In this document: one piece after another, positions 16,568 to 25,725 of the stretch
Position numbering within the stretch: the stretch's first letter is position 1
How the letters are laid out: each line of letters starts with the position of its first letter
From: Saccharopolyspora gloriosae
GTDB lineage: Bacteria; Actinomycetota; Actinomycetes; Mycobacteriales; Pseudonocardiaceae
DNA length: 64,000 nt
NCBI RefSeq assembly: GCF_014203325.1
Contig: NZ_JACHIV010000001.1
Location: 5,891,501-5,955,500 of the forward strand
Direction of reading: 5' to 3'
Position numbers and translations under genes: made by a program
The notes under the pieces: model-generated
The model's input: only the letters and a program-made list of their open reading frames with translations
The model's database searches: none
Told to the model about the DNA's origin: nothing

Positions 16568-19500
16568 TCACTCCGGCTGGATGTGCGCCGCCTGGATCAG
16601 CTGCGGGCCGCCGCGCAAGGTGCGGCTGACCATCATGCCGCGCCCCGTCGGCAGCTGCCGCGACTTGACGTTGCCGACCAGCTGGCCGTCGTCCTTGTTC
16701 GCGCTCATCGCGAGACCGGGCGCCGAGACCTCCCGCATCTTGCCGATGATCGGCTCGAACAGCGCCCGGCTGGCGTTGCCCGAGTTGCGGGCGATCACCA
16801 TGTGCAGCCCCACGTCGGAGGCCTGGGCGACGTACTCCGCCAGCGGTGCCAGCGGGTTGTTGCCCTGGGGCGAGATGAGCTCGTAGTCGTCGACCACGAT
16901 GAACAGGTCCGGCCCCTTCCACCAGGAGCGGTTGCGCAGCTGGTCCTGCGTGACGTCCGGTCCGGGCATCCGCTTCTTCAGGGCCGCGCCCACGTCGCGC
17001 ACGTTGTTCTTGAGCTGGTCGACGCTGACCGCGTACTCCATCAGGTGCGGGGTCTGCACGACGCCCAGCATCGTCCGCCGCACGTCGACCAGGAGGATCA
17101 TCGCCTCCTGCGGCGTGTAGCGGGTCGTGATGCCTTGCACGATGGTGCGCAGCAACGAGGTCTTGCCCGACTCGCGTTCGCCGAACGCGTAGAAGTGCGG
17201 CTCCGCCTTGAAGTCCAGGTAGACCGGGTTGAGCCCGTCCTCGTTGATGCCGATCGGCACCAGGTGCGGCCGGGGCTGCTGCTCCTTGGCGGGCAGCTGC
17301 TCGTAGGGCAGCAGTTCCGGCAGCAGGCGGACCTGCGGCGCGGGCCGCCCCTTCCAGGAGCTCTTGACCCGGTTGACCAGGTCGGCGACGCCGTCGGCGA
17401 GGTCCTCGTTGTAGAGCTCCCACGCGGGCCGCGGGTTCGGCGAGCCCTCGGGGGTGCGGCCCTCCTGCTCGGCCTTCTCGAACTCGGCCACGCGCGCGGC
17501 CTCGGCCTTGACGCGTTCGCTGAGCTGCTCGCTGTCCACTCGGGGCAGTGCCGTGAGGAAGTGCAGGCCCGTCGGGTGCAGTCCGCGGCCGGGGCGGCCG
17601 ACCGGGACGATCTTGGCGATCTTGCGGTCGAACTCGGACTCGCCGGGGTCACCGAGCCGCAGCTCCATCCGGGTGCCGAGCGCGTCCTTGAGCTGGGGGC
17701 GGATGCCCGCCCACCGGTTCGCCGCGAGGAACACGTGGACGCCGAACGCGAGGCCCTGCTGGACCAGGTTGTTGATCTCCGGTTCCAGTGATTCCAGTTC
17801 GGACTCGGCGCGGAACGCCTCCCAGCCGTCGATGATCAGGAAGACGTCGCCGTACGGGTCGTTGGTGATCTCGCCGCGGCGCTTGCGGTTGCGGAAGTCG
17901 GCCATCGAGTCGATGCCCGCCTCCTGGAACCGGCCTTCCCGAGCCGTCACCAGCGACTTGATCTCGGCGATGGTGCGGCGCACCGTGTCCAGGTCACGCC
18001 GGTTGCCGTAGGCGCCGACGTGCGGCAGGTTCCGCAGCGCCGAGAGCGACCCGCCACCGAGGTCGATGCAGTAGAACTGCACCTCCTGCGGGGTGTGCGA
18101 GAGCGCCATCGAAGTGATCATGGTCCGCAGCAGGTTCGACTTGCCGGTCTGCGGCCCGCCGACCACGGCCCCGTTGCCCTCGGAACCGTTCGCGAACTTC
18201 AGGATCAGGTGGTCCTGGCGCTGGTTGTAGGGCACGTCGACCAGGCCGATCGGCACTTCCAGCTTGCCGGCGCCCGCGGACCCGGCCGCGGTGTACCCGC
18301 GGTCGTCGGTCGCTTGCAGCGGCGGCAGCAGGCCGTCCAGCGTGGGCGGCGCGTCCAGCGGCGGCAGCCACACCGAGTGCGCGGGCGGTCCCGCGCCCTC
18401 GACCTTCCTGATCACGAGCTGGAAGTCGGTGGGCGCGAGTTCGTCCACCTTCTTCTCCTTGGGCTCCTCCGCCACCGGGGTCTCCGGCTCCGGGGGCTTC
18501 TCGATGAAGTCCGGGATGAAGAAGCGCGGGCGCTTCTCGCCCGTCACCGGCGAGGCGGCCTGGCCCATCGGGCGCCGGCCGCTGGTCTGGTGCAGGTGCC
18601 CGGAGACGTAGGAGGCGCGGAAGCGCTCCATGCCCTCCGGGTGCTTGAGGTAGCCGTGCCCACCGGAGGCAGGCAGGTCCGCCGCGTCCGGGATGCCGAT
18701 CGCGGCGCGGGACTCGGAGGCGTTGAACGTCTTCAGGCCGATCCGGTAGGACAGGTGCGCGTCGAGGCCGCGCAGCTTGCCCTCCTCCAGCCGCTGGGAC
18801 GCCAGCAGCAGGTGGACCTGCAGCGACCGACCCACTCGACCGATCTTGGCGAACAGGTCCGCGAACTCCGGCTTCGCCTGCAGCAGCTCGCCGAACTCGT
18901 CGATGACCACGAACAGCGCGGGCAGCGGCTCCTGGGCGTTGGCGTCGCCGGCCTCGTAGAGCTTGCGGTAGTCCCAGACGTTCTTGGCCTTCGCCTTGTC
19001 CAGCACTTCCTGCCTGCGGTTGGTCTCCCCGGCCAGCGCGTCCTGCATGCGGTCGACCAGCGTGGAGTCGTCACCGAGGTTCGAGATGCTCGCCGACACG
19101 TGCGGGGCGGACTCGAAGCCGTTGAACGTCGCACCGCCCTTGAAGTCGACGAGGACGAAGTTCAACGACTCGGAGGAGTGCGTGGCCAGCAGGCCCAGCA
19201 CGATGGTGCGCAGGAACTCGGACTTGCCGGAACCGGTCGCGCCGATGCACAGGCCGTGGGGCCCCATGCCGTCGGAGGCCGTCTCCTTGATGTCCAGGTG
19301 CACGATCTCGCCCTGCTCGCCGGGGCCGATCGCGACCCGGTACAGGTCCTCCTTCGGCCGCGGGCGCCAGGCCTCGTTGAGGTCGAAGGTCACCGGGTCA
19401 CCGGCGAGGCCGAGCTGCTCGATGTAGTTGAGCTGGGTGGTCAGCGGCTCGACGGCCCCGCTGTCCTCGACGGCCGAGGCACCGGCCGCGATGCGGTACG

Positions 19501-20695
19501 GCGACATCAGGCGGGCCACCGCGGTGGCCTCCTCCATGGTCAGCGAGTCCGGCTCGCCGAACCACTCCACGCTGCCCGGACCGCGGGCGCCGATGCGGTC
19601 GGCCTCCACCACGATGCGCATGCCGCGGCGCTGGGTGATCTGACCGAGCACATCGGACAGGTCGATCATCGTGACGCCGGCGAGTCCGCCTTCGACGATC
19701 AGCTGCTCCTCGCGGCTGATCTCGGCGTCGTCGAGCAGGATCACGATGTGCGGCTGGCCTTCCGGCGGGGCCGCGTTGCGCTGGAACCGGGCGCGCTCGG
19801 CGAGCTGCTCGTCGAGCATCTCCTCGATGCCCCACAGCGACCCGGCCATCAGGCGCATCGGGCCGATGCCGTCGGTCTCGGTGGGGTGCTGGGCGTGCGG
19901 CAGCCACTTCACCCAGTCCCACTCGGTGCGGGCCCGCCCGCTGGAGGCGACCGCGATGATCACGTCGTTCGGCGAGTGGAAGGTGGCCAGCTGGGTCAGC
20001 ATCGCCCGCGCGAGCCCGCGGGTGAGCGCGCGCTCGCCCTGCAGGCCGACGGCGGCGAAACCGCGCAGCGAGGTGGCGATCGGCAGTTCCGACACCAGCG
20101 AGTGGGCGCGCACGAAGCGGCGCAGCGCCAGCGTGGTGATCGGCTCCAGCTCGTCGACCGGGCCGGTCTGCGGCGGCACCAGGCGGGTCTCCAGCCGCTG
20201 CGAACCGCGACCCACCCGGACCTGGCAGAAGTCGTTGTCGTTCGGACGCCGCTCCCACATCCGCCGCGTGCCGTTGGCGACCGACCACAGCGTCTGCGGG
20301 TCGGGGTGCACCCACTCGCGCGCGAGCCGCTGCTCGTCGGCCGCTTCGCGGGCGCGGTCGCGCATCTGACCGAGGTAGCGCAGGTAGTCCTTGCGGTCCT
20401 CGTTCATCTCGGCCTTCTTCTGGCCGCCGTCCTTGCCGCCGCCCGCGATCATCCCGAAGGTCGACACGAGCATCATCATCGGCATCATCATCATCATCGG
20501 GTTGTCCTTCGCCCGCTGAAGCATGAAGACCATCATCCCGAGGGATGCCACGATCATGACGCCCGGAAGCACCTTCTGGACGATGTTGCCCGGAATCACC
20601 CGGGGGATCTCGGGTGGCGGTTCGAGGTGCACCTCGCCGCCCGGAGGCCTCGGAGCGGCCATGCGTGGCGTTCGCTTGAACTGCAGCGTGCTCAC
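16568..20695 (-). CDS. eccC: Type VII secretion ATPase EccC (ESX-4)
   Basis: The FtsK/SpoIIIE-type motor of the ESX inner-membrane complex. The 1375-residue protein has two N-terminal transmembrane helices around residues 35-80 (with an unusual Met-rich loop NPMMMMMPMMM) and three ATPase domains with P-loops GATGSGKS (about 490), GGPQTGKS (about 850) and GERESGKT (about 1175). Walker B-like segments are FVVIDEFGEL, VFLIIDGWE and LFIVVDDYE. I chose GTG 20695 (VSTLQFKRTPRMAAP), because family members begin in this way; an in-frame ATG lies 30 bases upstream. The single-chain form is typical of ESX-4 and ancestral loci. It is divergent from eccD. Confidence 0.95.
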   Translation of the reverse strand: MSTLQFKRTPRMAAPRPPGGEVHLEPPPEIPRVIPGNIVQKVLPGVMIVASLGMMVFMLQRAKDNPMMMMMPMMMLVSTFGMIAGGGKDGGQKKAEMNEDRKDYLRYLGQMRDRAREAADEQRLAREWVHPDPQTLWSVANGTRRMWERRPNDNDFCQVRVGRGSQRLETRLVPPQTGPVDELEPITTLALRRFVRAHSLVSELPIATSLRGFAAVGLQGERALTRGLARAMLTQLATFHSPNDVIIAVASSGRARTEWDWVKWLPHAQHPTETDGIGPMRLMAGSLWGIEEMLDEQLAERARFQRNAAPPEGQPHIVILLDDAEISREEQLIVEGGLAGVTMIDLSDVLGQITQRRGMRIVVEADRIGARGPGSVEWFGEPDSLTMEEATAVARLMSPYRIAAGASAVEDSGAVEPLTTQLNYIEQLGLAGDPVTFDLNEAWRPRPKEDLYRVAIGPGEQGEIVHLDIKETASDGMGPHGLCIGATGSGKSEFLRTIVLGLLATHSSESLNFVLVDFKGGATFNGFESAPHVSASISNLGDDSTLVDRMQDALAGETNRRQEVLDKAKAKNVWDYRKLYEAGDANAQEPLPALFVVIDEFGELLQAKPEFADLFAKIGRVGRSLQVHLLLASQRLEEGKLRGLDAHLSYRIGLKTFNASESRAAIGIPDAADLPASGGHGYLKHPEGMERFRASYVSGHLHQTSGRRPMGQAASPVTGEKRPRFFIPDFIEKPPEPETPVAEEPKEKKVDELAPTDFQLVIRKVEGAGPPAHSVWLPPLDAPPTLDGLLPPLQATDDRGYTAAGSAGAGKLEVPIGLVDVPYNQRQDHLILKFANGSEGNGAVVGGPQTGKSNLLRTMITSMALSHTPQEVQFYCIDLGGGSLSALRNLPHVGAYGNRRDLDTVRRTIAEIKSLVTAREGRFQEAGIDSMADFRNRKRRGEITNDPYGDVFLIIDGWEAFRAESELESLEPEINNLVQQGLAFGVHVFLAANRWAGIRPQLKDALGTRMELRLGDPGESEFDRKIAKIVPVGRPGRGLHPTGLHFLTALPRVDSEQLSERVKAEAARVAEFEKAEQEGRTPEGSPNPRPAWELYNEDLADGVADLVNRVKSSWKGRPAPQVRLLPELLPYEQLPAKEQQPRPHLVPIGINEDGLNPVYLDFKAEPHFYAFGERESGKTSLLRTIVQGITTRYTPQEAMILLVDVRRTMLGVVQTPHLMEYAVSVDQLKNNVRDVGAALKKRMPGPDVTQDQLRNRSWWKGPDLFIVVDDYELISPQGNNPLAPLAEYVAQASDVGLHMVIARNSGNASRALFEPIIGKMREVSAPGLAMSANKDDGQLVGNVKSRQLPTGRGMMVSRTLRGGPQLIQAAHIQPE

Positions 20696-21015
20696 CGGAG
20701 GCAGCAACCTTTCAAGTCGTAGCAATGTGGAGCGGCGGGCTCAGTGGCGACGCCCCTACTGCCGCAGGCGGCATTCTGTACCGTCCACGGCACTGACTTC
20801 AGCAGGACCCAGGGCGTTCCGGTTCGTCCGTGACCAACCGGATACGAACCCGTTGGCACGAGTTCGACCAAACCCTTCACTCCCGCGTGGTCGGTGCGGC
20901 CATACTAGGGGCGCTCTTCGGCCGGGCGGGCCGCTTTCGGCGAGAAAAGCCGCACTTGGCCGGATCGAGGCGCAGAAGGACCCAAATGCAAGGACCTAGG
21001 AAGTAGGGGGCCTCA
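20696..21015. other. Divergent control region between eccC and eccD
   Basis: No gene is visible in these 320 bases. Both secretion operons must start here. I see no convincing hexamer pair; a GTAGGGGG stretch immediately before eccD is its likely ribosome binding site. Confidence 0.4.
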
Positions 21016-22431
21016 GTGGCGACCGGGACCACGGTGTTCAGCCGCGTGACAGTGGTGGCGCCGAATACTCGCATCGACTTGGCGCTGCCCGCCGACGTCG
21101 CGGTGGCGGACTTGCTGCCGATGCTGCTGGACATGGCCCGCGAGGGCAGCGTCGACGGCGGTTCGCGACACGGCGGCTGGTGCCTGGCGAAGCTCGGCGA
21201 CGAGCCGTTGGACAACAGCCAGACGCTGGCGTCGCTGGGCATCGTGGACGGTGATCTGCTCCAGCTGCGGCGTCGTTCGGACAATCCGCCCCCGCCGCTG
21301 TACGACGACGTCGTGGACGCGCTCGCGGAGGCCGAGCCGGGCAGCTACCGGCCGTGGACGAAGGAGACGGCGGCCAAGATCGGGCACACCGCGGGCGTGC
21401 TCGGGCTCGTCGCCGCGGCGGCGTCGTTAGGGCTCGCCGGCCAGTTCGGCGGCATCCTGTTCCACGTCATCACCGCGATCGTCGCGGTCGTGGTGGCGGT
21501 GTTCGCCACCGGCATCGGCTCGGTCGTGACGCGCGCCTACGGCGCCGCGACGACCGGCACCGTGATCGCCGGGGCGGGCGCGTTGCCGATGGCCTTCGTG
21601 GCCGGGCTCAACGCGGTCCCCGGCAACGACCTGCGTCCGGCGCTGCTGCTGGCCAGCGCGCTGGTCCTGATCTTCGCCGCGATCTCGCTGATGGTGATCG
21701 GCACCGGCATCGTGACGTTCATCGCCGCGGCCACCGTGTCGGCGTTCGCGGTGCTCGCGTTCATCGCCACGCTCCTGCTGCCCAGCGGTGCCAGCGCCGC
21801 CGGTGTCGCGGCGGGCGCGGGGGCCGTCGGGCTCGCCGGGATCTCGCTGCTGCCGAGGCTGACCATCCAGCTCGCGAAGCTGCCGCTGCCGCACGTGCCG
21901 GGCAACGCCGACGACCTCAAGGAGGACGAGGGCTTCCCGGACTACCGCATGATCGAGCGCCGCACCGGCCTCGCCCACCAGTACATGACCGGCCTGATCA
22001 TCGGCTGCGGCCTCACCGCCGCGCTCGGCGCGATCCTCGCCGTGACCGTCCCCGGCGGCGGGGTCTGGGGCGCGCTGTACGCGATCGTCGTCGCCGCGGT
22101 GCTGCTGCTGCGCGGGCGCAACTACGCCAACGGCAGCCAGGCCGTGGCGCTGCTGCTCAACGGCCTGCTCGCCGCCGTCGGCGTGGCTGCCGGGCTGCTG
22201 GTGCAGACCGCGCTGATGCCGGTGGCCGTGGCGTGGGTGTTCCCGCCGCTGGTGCTGCTCGGCGTGCTGGCGCTGGTGTTCGGCGTGGTGTTCCCGAACC
22301 GCCGGTTCTCCCCGGTGCAGCGCCGCACGGTGGACATCCTGGAGGCGGTGCTGATCGCGCTGGTGCTGCCGCTCGCGCTCGGCGTCATGGATCTGTACAT
22401 GACCATCCGCGACCTCAACATCTCTCTCTGA
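21016..22431 (+). CDS. eccD: Type VII secretion membrane protein EccD
   Basis: The 471-residue protein has a ubiquitin-like (YukD) N-terminal domain (about 1-95, VTVVAPNTRIDLALPADVAV) followed by a linker and about eleven transmembrane helices from residue 120 to the end. In ESX complexes EccD dimers form the membrane vestibule next to EccC. It begins with GTG and is followed 11 bases later by the mycosin gene, so the two form an operon, the same order as eccD4-mycP4. Confidence 0.93.
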   Translation: MATGTTVFSRVTVVAPNTRIDLALPADVAVADLLPMLLDMAREGSVDGGSRHGGWCLAKLGDEPLDNSQTLASLGIVDGDLLQLRRRSDNPPPPLYDDVVDALAEAEPGSYRPWTKETAAKIGHTAGVLGLVAAAASLGLAGQFGGILFHVITAIVAVVVAVFATGIGSVVTRAYGAATTGTVIAGAGALPMAFVAGLNAVPGNDLRPALLLASALVLIFAAISLMVIGTGIVTFIAAATVSAFAVLAFIATLLLPSGASAAGVAAGAGAVGLAGISLLPRLTIQLAKLPLPHVPGNADDLKEDEGFPDYRMIERRTGLAHQYMTGLIIGCGLTAALGAILAVTVPGGGVWGALYAIVVAAVLLLRGRNYANGSQAVALLLNGLLAAVGVAAGLLVQTALMPVAVAWVFPPLVLLGVLALVFGVVFPNRRFSPVQRRTVDILEAVLIALVLPLALGVMDLYMTIRDLNISL

Positions 22432-22442
22432 GGGCGAATTCG

Positions 22443-23834
22443 ATGCGCTTCAACTCGCGTGGCGGGAAGCTGCGGTGCGGCCTGGCGTTGATCTCCGTGC
22501 TCGGCCTGACCGCGCTGGGCCCCGCCCAGCCGGCCATGGCCGATGAAGTGGAGTTCCAGCCGCCGCCGCTGTCCCCGGCGACTCCGCCGTCCGGTCCGCT
22601 GTCGGTGAGCGGCAACTTCGAGCCGACCCAGGGCTGCATGCAGGCCAACACCAGCGGTTCCTCCGTCGAGGAGAAGCCGTGGAGCCAGCTCGTGCTCGGC
22701 TTCGAGCAGGCCCACGAGGAGGGTCTGACCGGCGCGGGCAAGACGGTCGGCGTGATCGACACCGGGGTGAACCCGCATCCTCGGCTCAACCTCAACGGTG
22801 GCGGCGGCAGCGCCGTGCCGGACGGCGGGGCGAACTCGGACTGCGACGGCCACGGCACCGTGGTGGCCGGGATCATCGCCGCCTCGGAGGACCCCAGCAC
22901 CGGTTTCGTCGGGGTGGCGCCGCAGTCGACGATCATGTCGCTGCGCCAGTCGTCCTCGCTGTTCCAGGACAAGGCGCAGAACAAGACGATCGGCGACACC
23001 CGGACGATGGCGCAGGCCATCCAGTACGCGGCCGATCAGAACGTCGACGTCATCAACATCTCGCAGTCGTCGTGCCAGTCGATGGCCGCGGCGATGGCCG
23101 ACGGCGGCGGCTACAACAACCTGCTCTACAACGCCGTCAAGAACGCCTACGACAAGAAGATCGTCATCGTGGCGGCGGCGGGCAACACGCAGGACAGCTG
23201 CCAGAAGAACCCCAGCGGCAACCCGACGACGGCCGTGCTGCCCGCGTGGTTCGACGAGTACGTGCTGACGGTCGGTTCGATCGGGCAGCAGGGGCAGCCG
23301 TCGGAGTTCACCGTTCCCGGCCCGTGGGTGGACGTCGCGGCACCGGGCGAGGACCTCGCCGCGCTCGACCCCGGCAGGGGCGGCTCGGGCGTGGTCAACC
23401 AGCTCGCCACCGGTCCGCAGGGCGAGCCGGGGCCGATCCAGGGGACCAGCTTCGCCGCGCCCTACGTGTCCGGGCTGGCGGTGCTGATCAAGGAGAAGTT
23501 CCCCGAGCTGTCGGCCAAGGAGGTCATGGATCGGATCGAGAAGACCACGCTGAGCCCCGGCGGCCCGAACGGGCGCAACGACATCGTCGGGTACGGCATG
23601 ATCGATCCGATGGCGGCGCTGAGCGACGTCGTGCCCGCCGAGCACGGCAAGCAGCCCGCACCGGCCAAGCCTGCCCGGCTCGGTGCGGACGCCATCCCGC
23701 AGACCGACTGGGCCGCGATGACGATCGCGGTAGGCGGCTCGCTCGGCGGCATCGGCGCGGTCCTGTTCACCGCGTTCCTGCTCAACGCCGTGCGCACCGT
23801 CCGCGCTCGCCGCGCGGGCGACGACGAGGACTGA
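22443..23834 (+). CDS. mycP: Type VII secretion mycosin, membrane-anchored subtilisin-like protease
   Basis: The 463-residue protein has a signal peptide (LISVLGLTALGPAQPAMA, about 14-31), a subtilase domain and a C-terminal membrane anchor (GGIGAVLFTAFLLNAV, about 437-452) followed by a basic tail. The catalytic triad is visible: Asp106 in GVIDTGV, His137 in CDGHGTVVAG and Ser336 in GTSFAAPYVSG. Cys residues near 59 and 135 and near 207 and 257 could form the disulfides seen in mycosins. Mycosins act in the periplasm and stabilise the ESX complex. It lies directly after eccD and ends at a strong terminator. Confidence 0.95.
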   Translation: MRFNSRGGKLRCGLALISVLGLTALGPAQPAMADEVEFQPPPLSPATPPSGPLSVSGNFEPTQGCMQANTSGSSVEEKPWSQLVLGFEQAHEEGLTGAGKTVGVIDTGVNPHPRLNLNGGGGSAVPDGGANSDCDGHGTVVAGIIAASEDPSTGFVGVAPQSTIMSLRQSSSLFQDKAQNKTIGDTRTMAQAIQYAADQNVDVINISQSSCQSMAAAMADGGGYNNLLYNAVKNAYDKKIVIVAAAGNTQDSCQKNPSGNPTTAVLPAWFDEYVLTVGSIGQQGQPSEFTVPGPWVDVAAPGEDLAALDPGRGGSGVVNQLATGPQGEPGPIQGTSFAAPYVSGLAVLIKEKFPELSAKEVMDRIEKTTLSPGGPNGRNDIVGYGMIDPMAALSDVVPAEHGKQPAPAKPARLGADAIPQTDWAAMTIAVGGSLGGIGAVLFTAFLLNAVRTVRARRAGDDED

Positions 23835-23848
23835 GCCCGCGAACGACG

Positions 23849-23888
23849 AAGGCCCGGCGGAGTCCCCTCGGACTCCCCCGGGCCTTTT
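23849..23888 (+). terminator. Intrinsic terminator after eccD-mycP
   Basis: AAGGCCCGG and CCGGGCCTT form the stem (the loop has a further GGAGTCC/GGACTCC pairing) and are followed by TTTTCG. Confidence 0.88.
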
Positions 23889-23940
23889 CGCGTCCGCAGC
23901 CGGACTCCCGCCCGATGTCACGGTGTGGACGATTCCGCCA

Positions 23941-24074
23941 ATTTCGCGAGAAATTGAACCACCCGGACGAGGCGAACCGCCCGATCCCGCCCCGCACACC
24001 CCCTCCTGAACAGCCAGAACAGTTGTCCACAGGGGGTGTACGACACGCTGGTCCCGTTCAATTTCTCGCGAAAT
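23941..24074. repeat. Perfect 19-bp inverted repeat flanking a 96-bp core with a DnaA box
   Basis: ATTTCGCGAGAAATTGAAC (23941-23959) recurs as its exact reverse complement GTTCAATTTCTCGCGAAAT at 24056-24074. The arms are A/T-rich in a G/C-rich setting. The spacer carries TTGTCCACA at 24023-24031, identical to the actinobacterial DnaA-box consensus. The element sits between convergent genes. It could be a small mobile-element remnant or a protein-binding site; no target-site duplication is visible. Confidence 0.8.
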
Positions 24075-24081
24075 CGCGGGA

Positions 24082-25287
24082 CTACGGGTGCTTCTCCTGC
24101 TGCTTCTTCTTGGTGTCGCCGAGGACGGGTTCGGCCGCGGGCGCCGGGGTGCCGAACAGCTCGGACGGGTCCGCTTTGGCGCGGGGGCGCTTCGGGCGGC
24201 GTTGGCCGCCGCCCGCACCCGCTCCGGCCATGCCCGCCATCGGCATCATGCCGCCGACCATGCCGCCACCGGCCATCGCGCCGCCGGTGGCCGCCGCCGC
24301 GGGACCGGCCGCGGGGACGGCGTCGGCGCCGTTCGTGGCGTCCGGATCATCGGCCTGCGCGGAGACCGTGGCGGCGGGATCGTCGGCCTGGGCTGGAACG
24401 GCGGTGTCCGGTTCGTCGGCCTGCGCTGGAATCGTGGCGGCCGGTTCGTCGGCTTGCGCGGCGACCGTCACGGCCGGAGTGGGGTCCGCCGAGTCGCCGG
24501 GCGCCGGTTCCGCAGCGGTACCGGTCCCGAAGTCCGTCCACAACGGACTTCCCGACACCGTGGCGAGGTCGGGTGCGGACGGCAGCGCGTCCTCCTGCTC
24601 GGCGCAGAACCGGCCGAAGGCGGCCATCGTCTCGGTGACGGACTCCGCCAGCCCGGCGGCGGGGCGCCGGATCCGCATGAGGTGTTCGCGAGCCGCCGGC
24701 AGGTCGGAATCCGGTTCGCGCAGCGCCGCGTGCACCGGCCCGGCCACCGAAGCGATGAGCTCCCGCATCTCCCGGCCCAGCACCCGCAACGACTCGGCCA
24801 CGCCGTCGAGCTCGTCGGCCAGCGCGGTCACGGCGACCGCCAGCTCGCCGCCGCGCGCGCCGATCCGGCGCACCTGCGCGACGAACGCGTCGGAGTCCGC
24901 CCCGTCCCAGCAGCCGTCGATGCCGCTGACCTGATCGGACACCAGGGACATGCTCGGGTGCAGCACGGACGCCGCCGCCCGCCAGGACTCGGCGGCGGGT
25001 CGCAGCTGCTCCCCCGCCCCGGTGGCGACGGCGAACTCGGGCCCGAACGGGTCGGGCACTTCGAGGATTCCGATGGCCTGGCGCAGGAATTCCAGCTGCA
25101 CCAACACGTCCTGCCGGTCGATCTCGAACGCGGGCTCGGCGGGCGGCGCGGCCTCGGCGACCGGCGGCTCGACCGGAACCACCGGGTCGCCTTCCGCGTC
25201 CGCGGGCTCCGATCGCACCGCCGCGCGAACCGTCCACAAGTCGTTCGACTGCAACATCCCGGAGTCCCCCGGGTCCGCCGACGCCAT
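24082..25287 (-). CDS. WXG-type large protein with AQAD repeats and ELFG tail, candidate ESX substrate
   Basis: The 401-residue protein begins MASADPGDSGMLQSND and has a helical region with CWDGADSDAFVAQVRRIGAR near residue 128, a WXG-like turn. Residues about 271-312 carry degenerate repeats of (I/V)xAQAD(E/D)P(A/D). A Met/Gly-rich stretch (MAGGGMVGGMMPMAGMAGAG) leads to the tail KADPSELFGTPAPAAEPVLG and a Lys-rich end. Similar DPxELFG...P(V/A)xG tails occur on actinobacterial WXG/PPE-type proteins. It starts inside the stop of the EspC-like gene (ATGA), so the two are coupled. It is probably a secreted protein of this ESX system. Confidence 0.75.
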   Translation of the reverse strand: MASADPGDSGMLQSNDLWTVRAAVRSEPADAEGDPVVPVEPPVAEAAPPAEPAFEIDRQDVLVQLEFLRQAIGILEVPDPFGPEFAVATGAGEQLRPAAESWRAAASVLHPSMSLVSDQVSGIDGCWDGADSDAFVAQVRRIGARGGELAVAVTALADELDGVAESLRVLGREMRELIASVAGPVHAALREPDSDLPAAREHLMRIRRPAAGLAESVTETMAAFGRFCAEQEDALPSAPDLATVSGSPLWTDFGTGTAAEPAPGDSADPTPAVTVAAQADEPAATIPAQADEPDTAVPAQADDPAATVSAQADDPDATNGADAVPAAGPAAAATGGAMAGGGMVGGMMPMAGMAGAGAGGGQRRPKRPRAKADPSELFGTPAPAAEPVLGDTKKKQQEKHP

Positions 25288-25592
25288 CACGCCTCCCCCT
25301 CGCGACCCAGCTCTGCGGCGTGGTCCTCGTCGTCGGCCTCGTGCCGCGCGAGCACCGCGGCGAGCTCGTCGCCCGCGTCCGCTACGGCGTGCGCGGTCCC
25401 GAAGATCCGCTGCCGCAACGCCCCGACGAGCCGGTCGTAGGGCTCCGCGGCCGCCGCGCCCCAGGCGCCGAAATCGGCACCGCTCGGCGCCGCGCCCCGT
25501 TCCCGGCCGGCTTCCCCGACCGCGGATCCGGCCGCCCGCAACGCTTCCGCGTGCCGCGCCAGCTCGTCGGTCTCGATCCGGATCCCCGCCAT
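25287..25592 (-). CDS. EspC-like/type VII target small helical protein
   Basis: The 101-residue protein reads MAGIRIETDELARHAEALRAAG, then LRQRIFGTAHAVADAGDELAAVLARHEADDEDH and an acidic tail. This matches small helical ESX-associated proteins of the EspC type. GGGAGG lies before ATG 25592. It repeats the arrangement at 8187-8498: a small helical gene coupled by ATGA to a large WXG-type gene. Confidence 0.7.
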   Translation of the reverse strand: MAGIRIETDELARHAEALRAAGSAVGEAGRERGAAPSGADFGAWGAAAAEPYDRLVGALRQRIFGTAHAVADAGDELAAVLARHEADDEDHAAELGREGEA

Positions 25593-25641
25593 CCGGCACC
25601 TCCCAGTAGTCGTCGTCCCCGGCCCCGAGGGCCGGAAAGCG

Positions 25642-25677
25642 GTCCGCCCGCAGATCCGAGTGGACCTGCGGGCGGAC
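25642..25677 (-). terminator. Hairpin terminator candidate after eccB
   Basis: GTCCGCCCGCAG pairs perfectly with CTGCGGGCGGAC. It lies 49-84 bases past the eccB stop on the transcribed strand and before the start of the EspC-like gene. Confidence 0.65.
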
Positions 25678-25725
25678 GCACCATCCCTGGGACGGGAACC
25701 GAGGCGCAACGGTTCCCCCTACGAA

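Noticed and set aside
18020-20722. 900-residue open frame on the plus strand opposite eccC
   Set aside because: It mirrors the high third-position G/C of eccC, has no domain or hydrophobic pattern and no ribosome site; the minus-strand product is a clear EccC.
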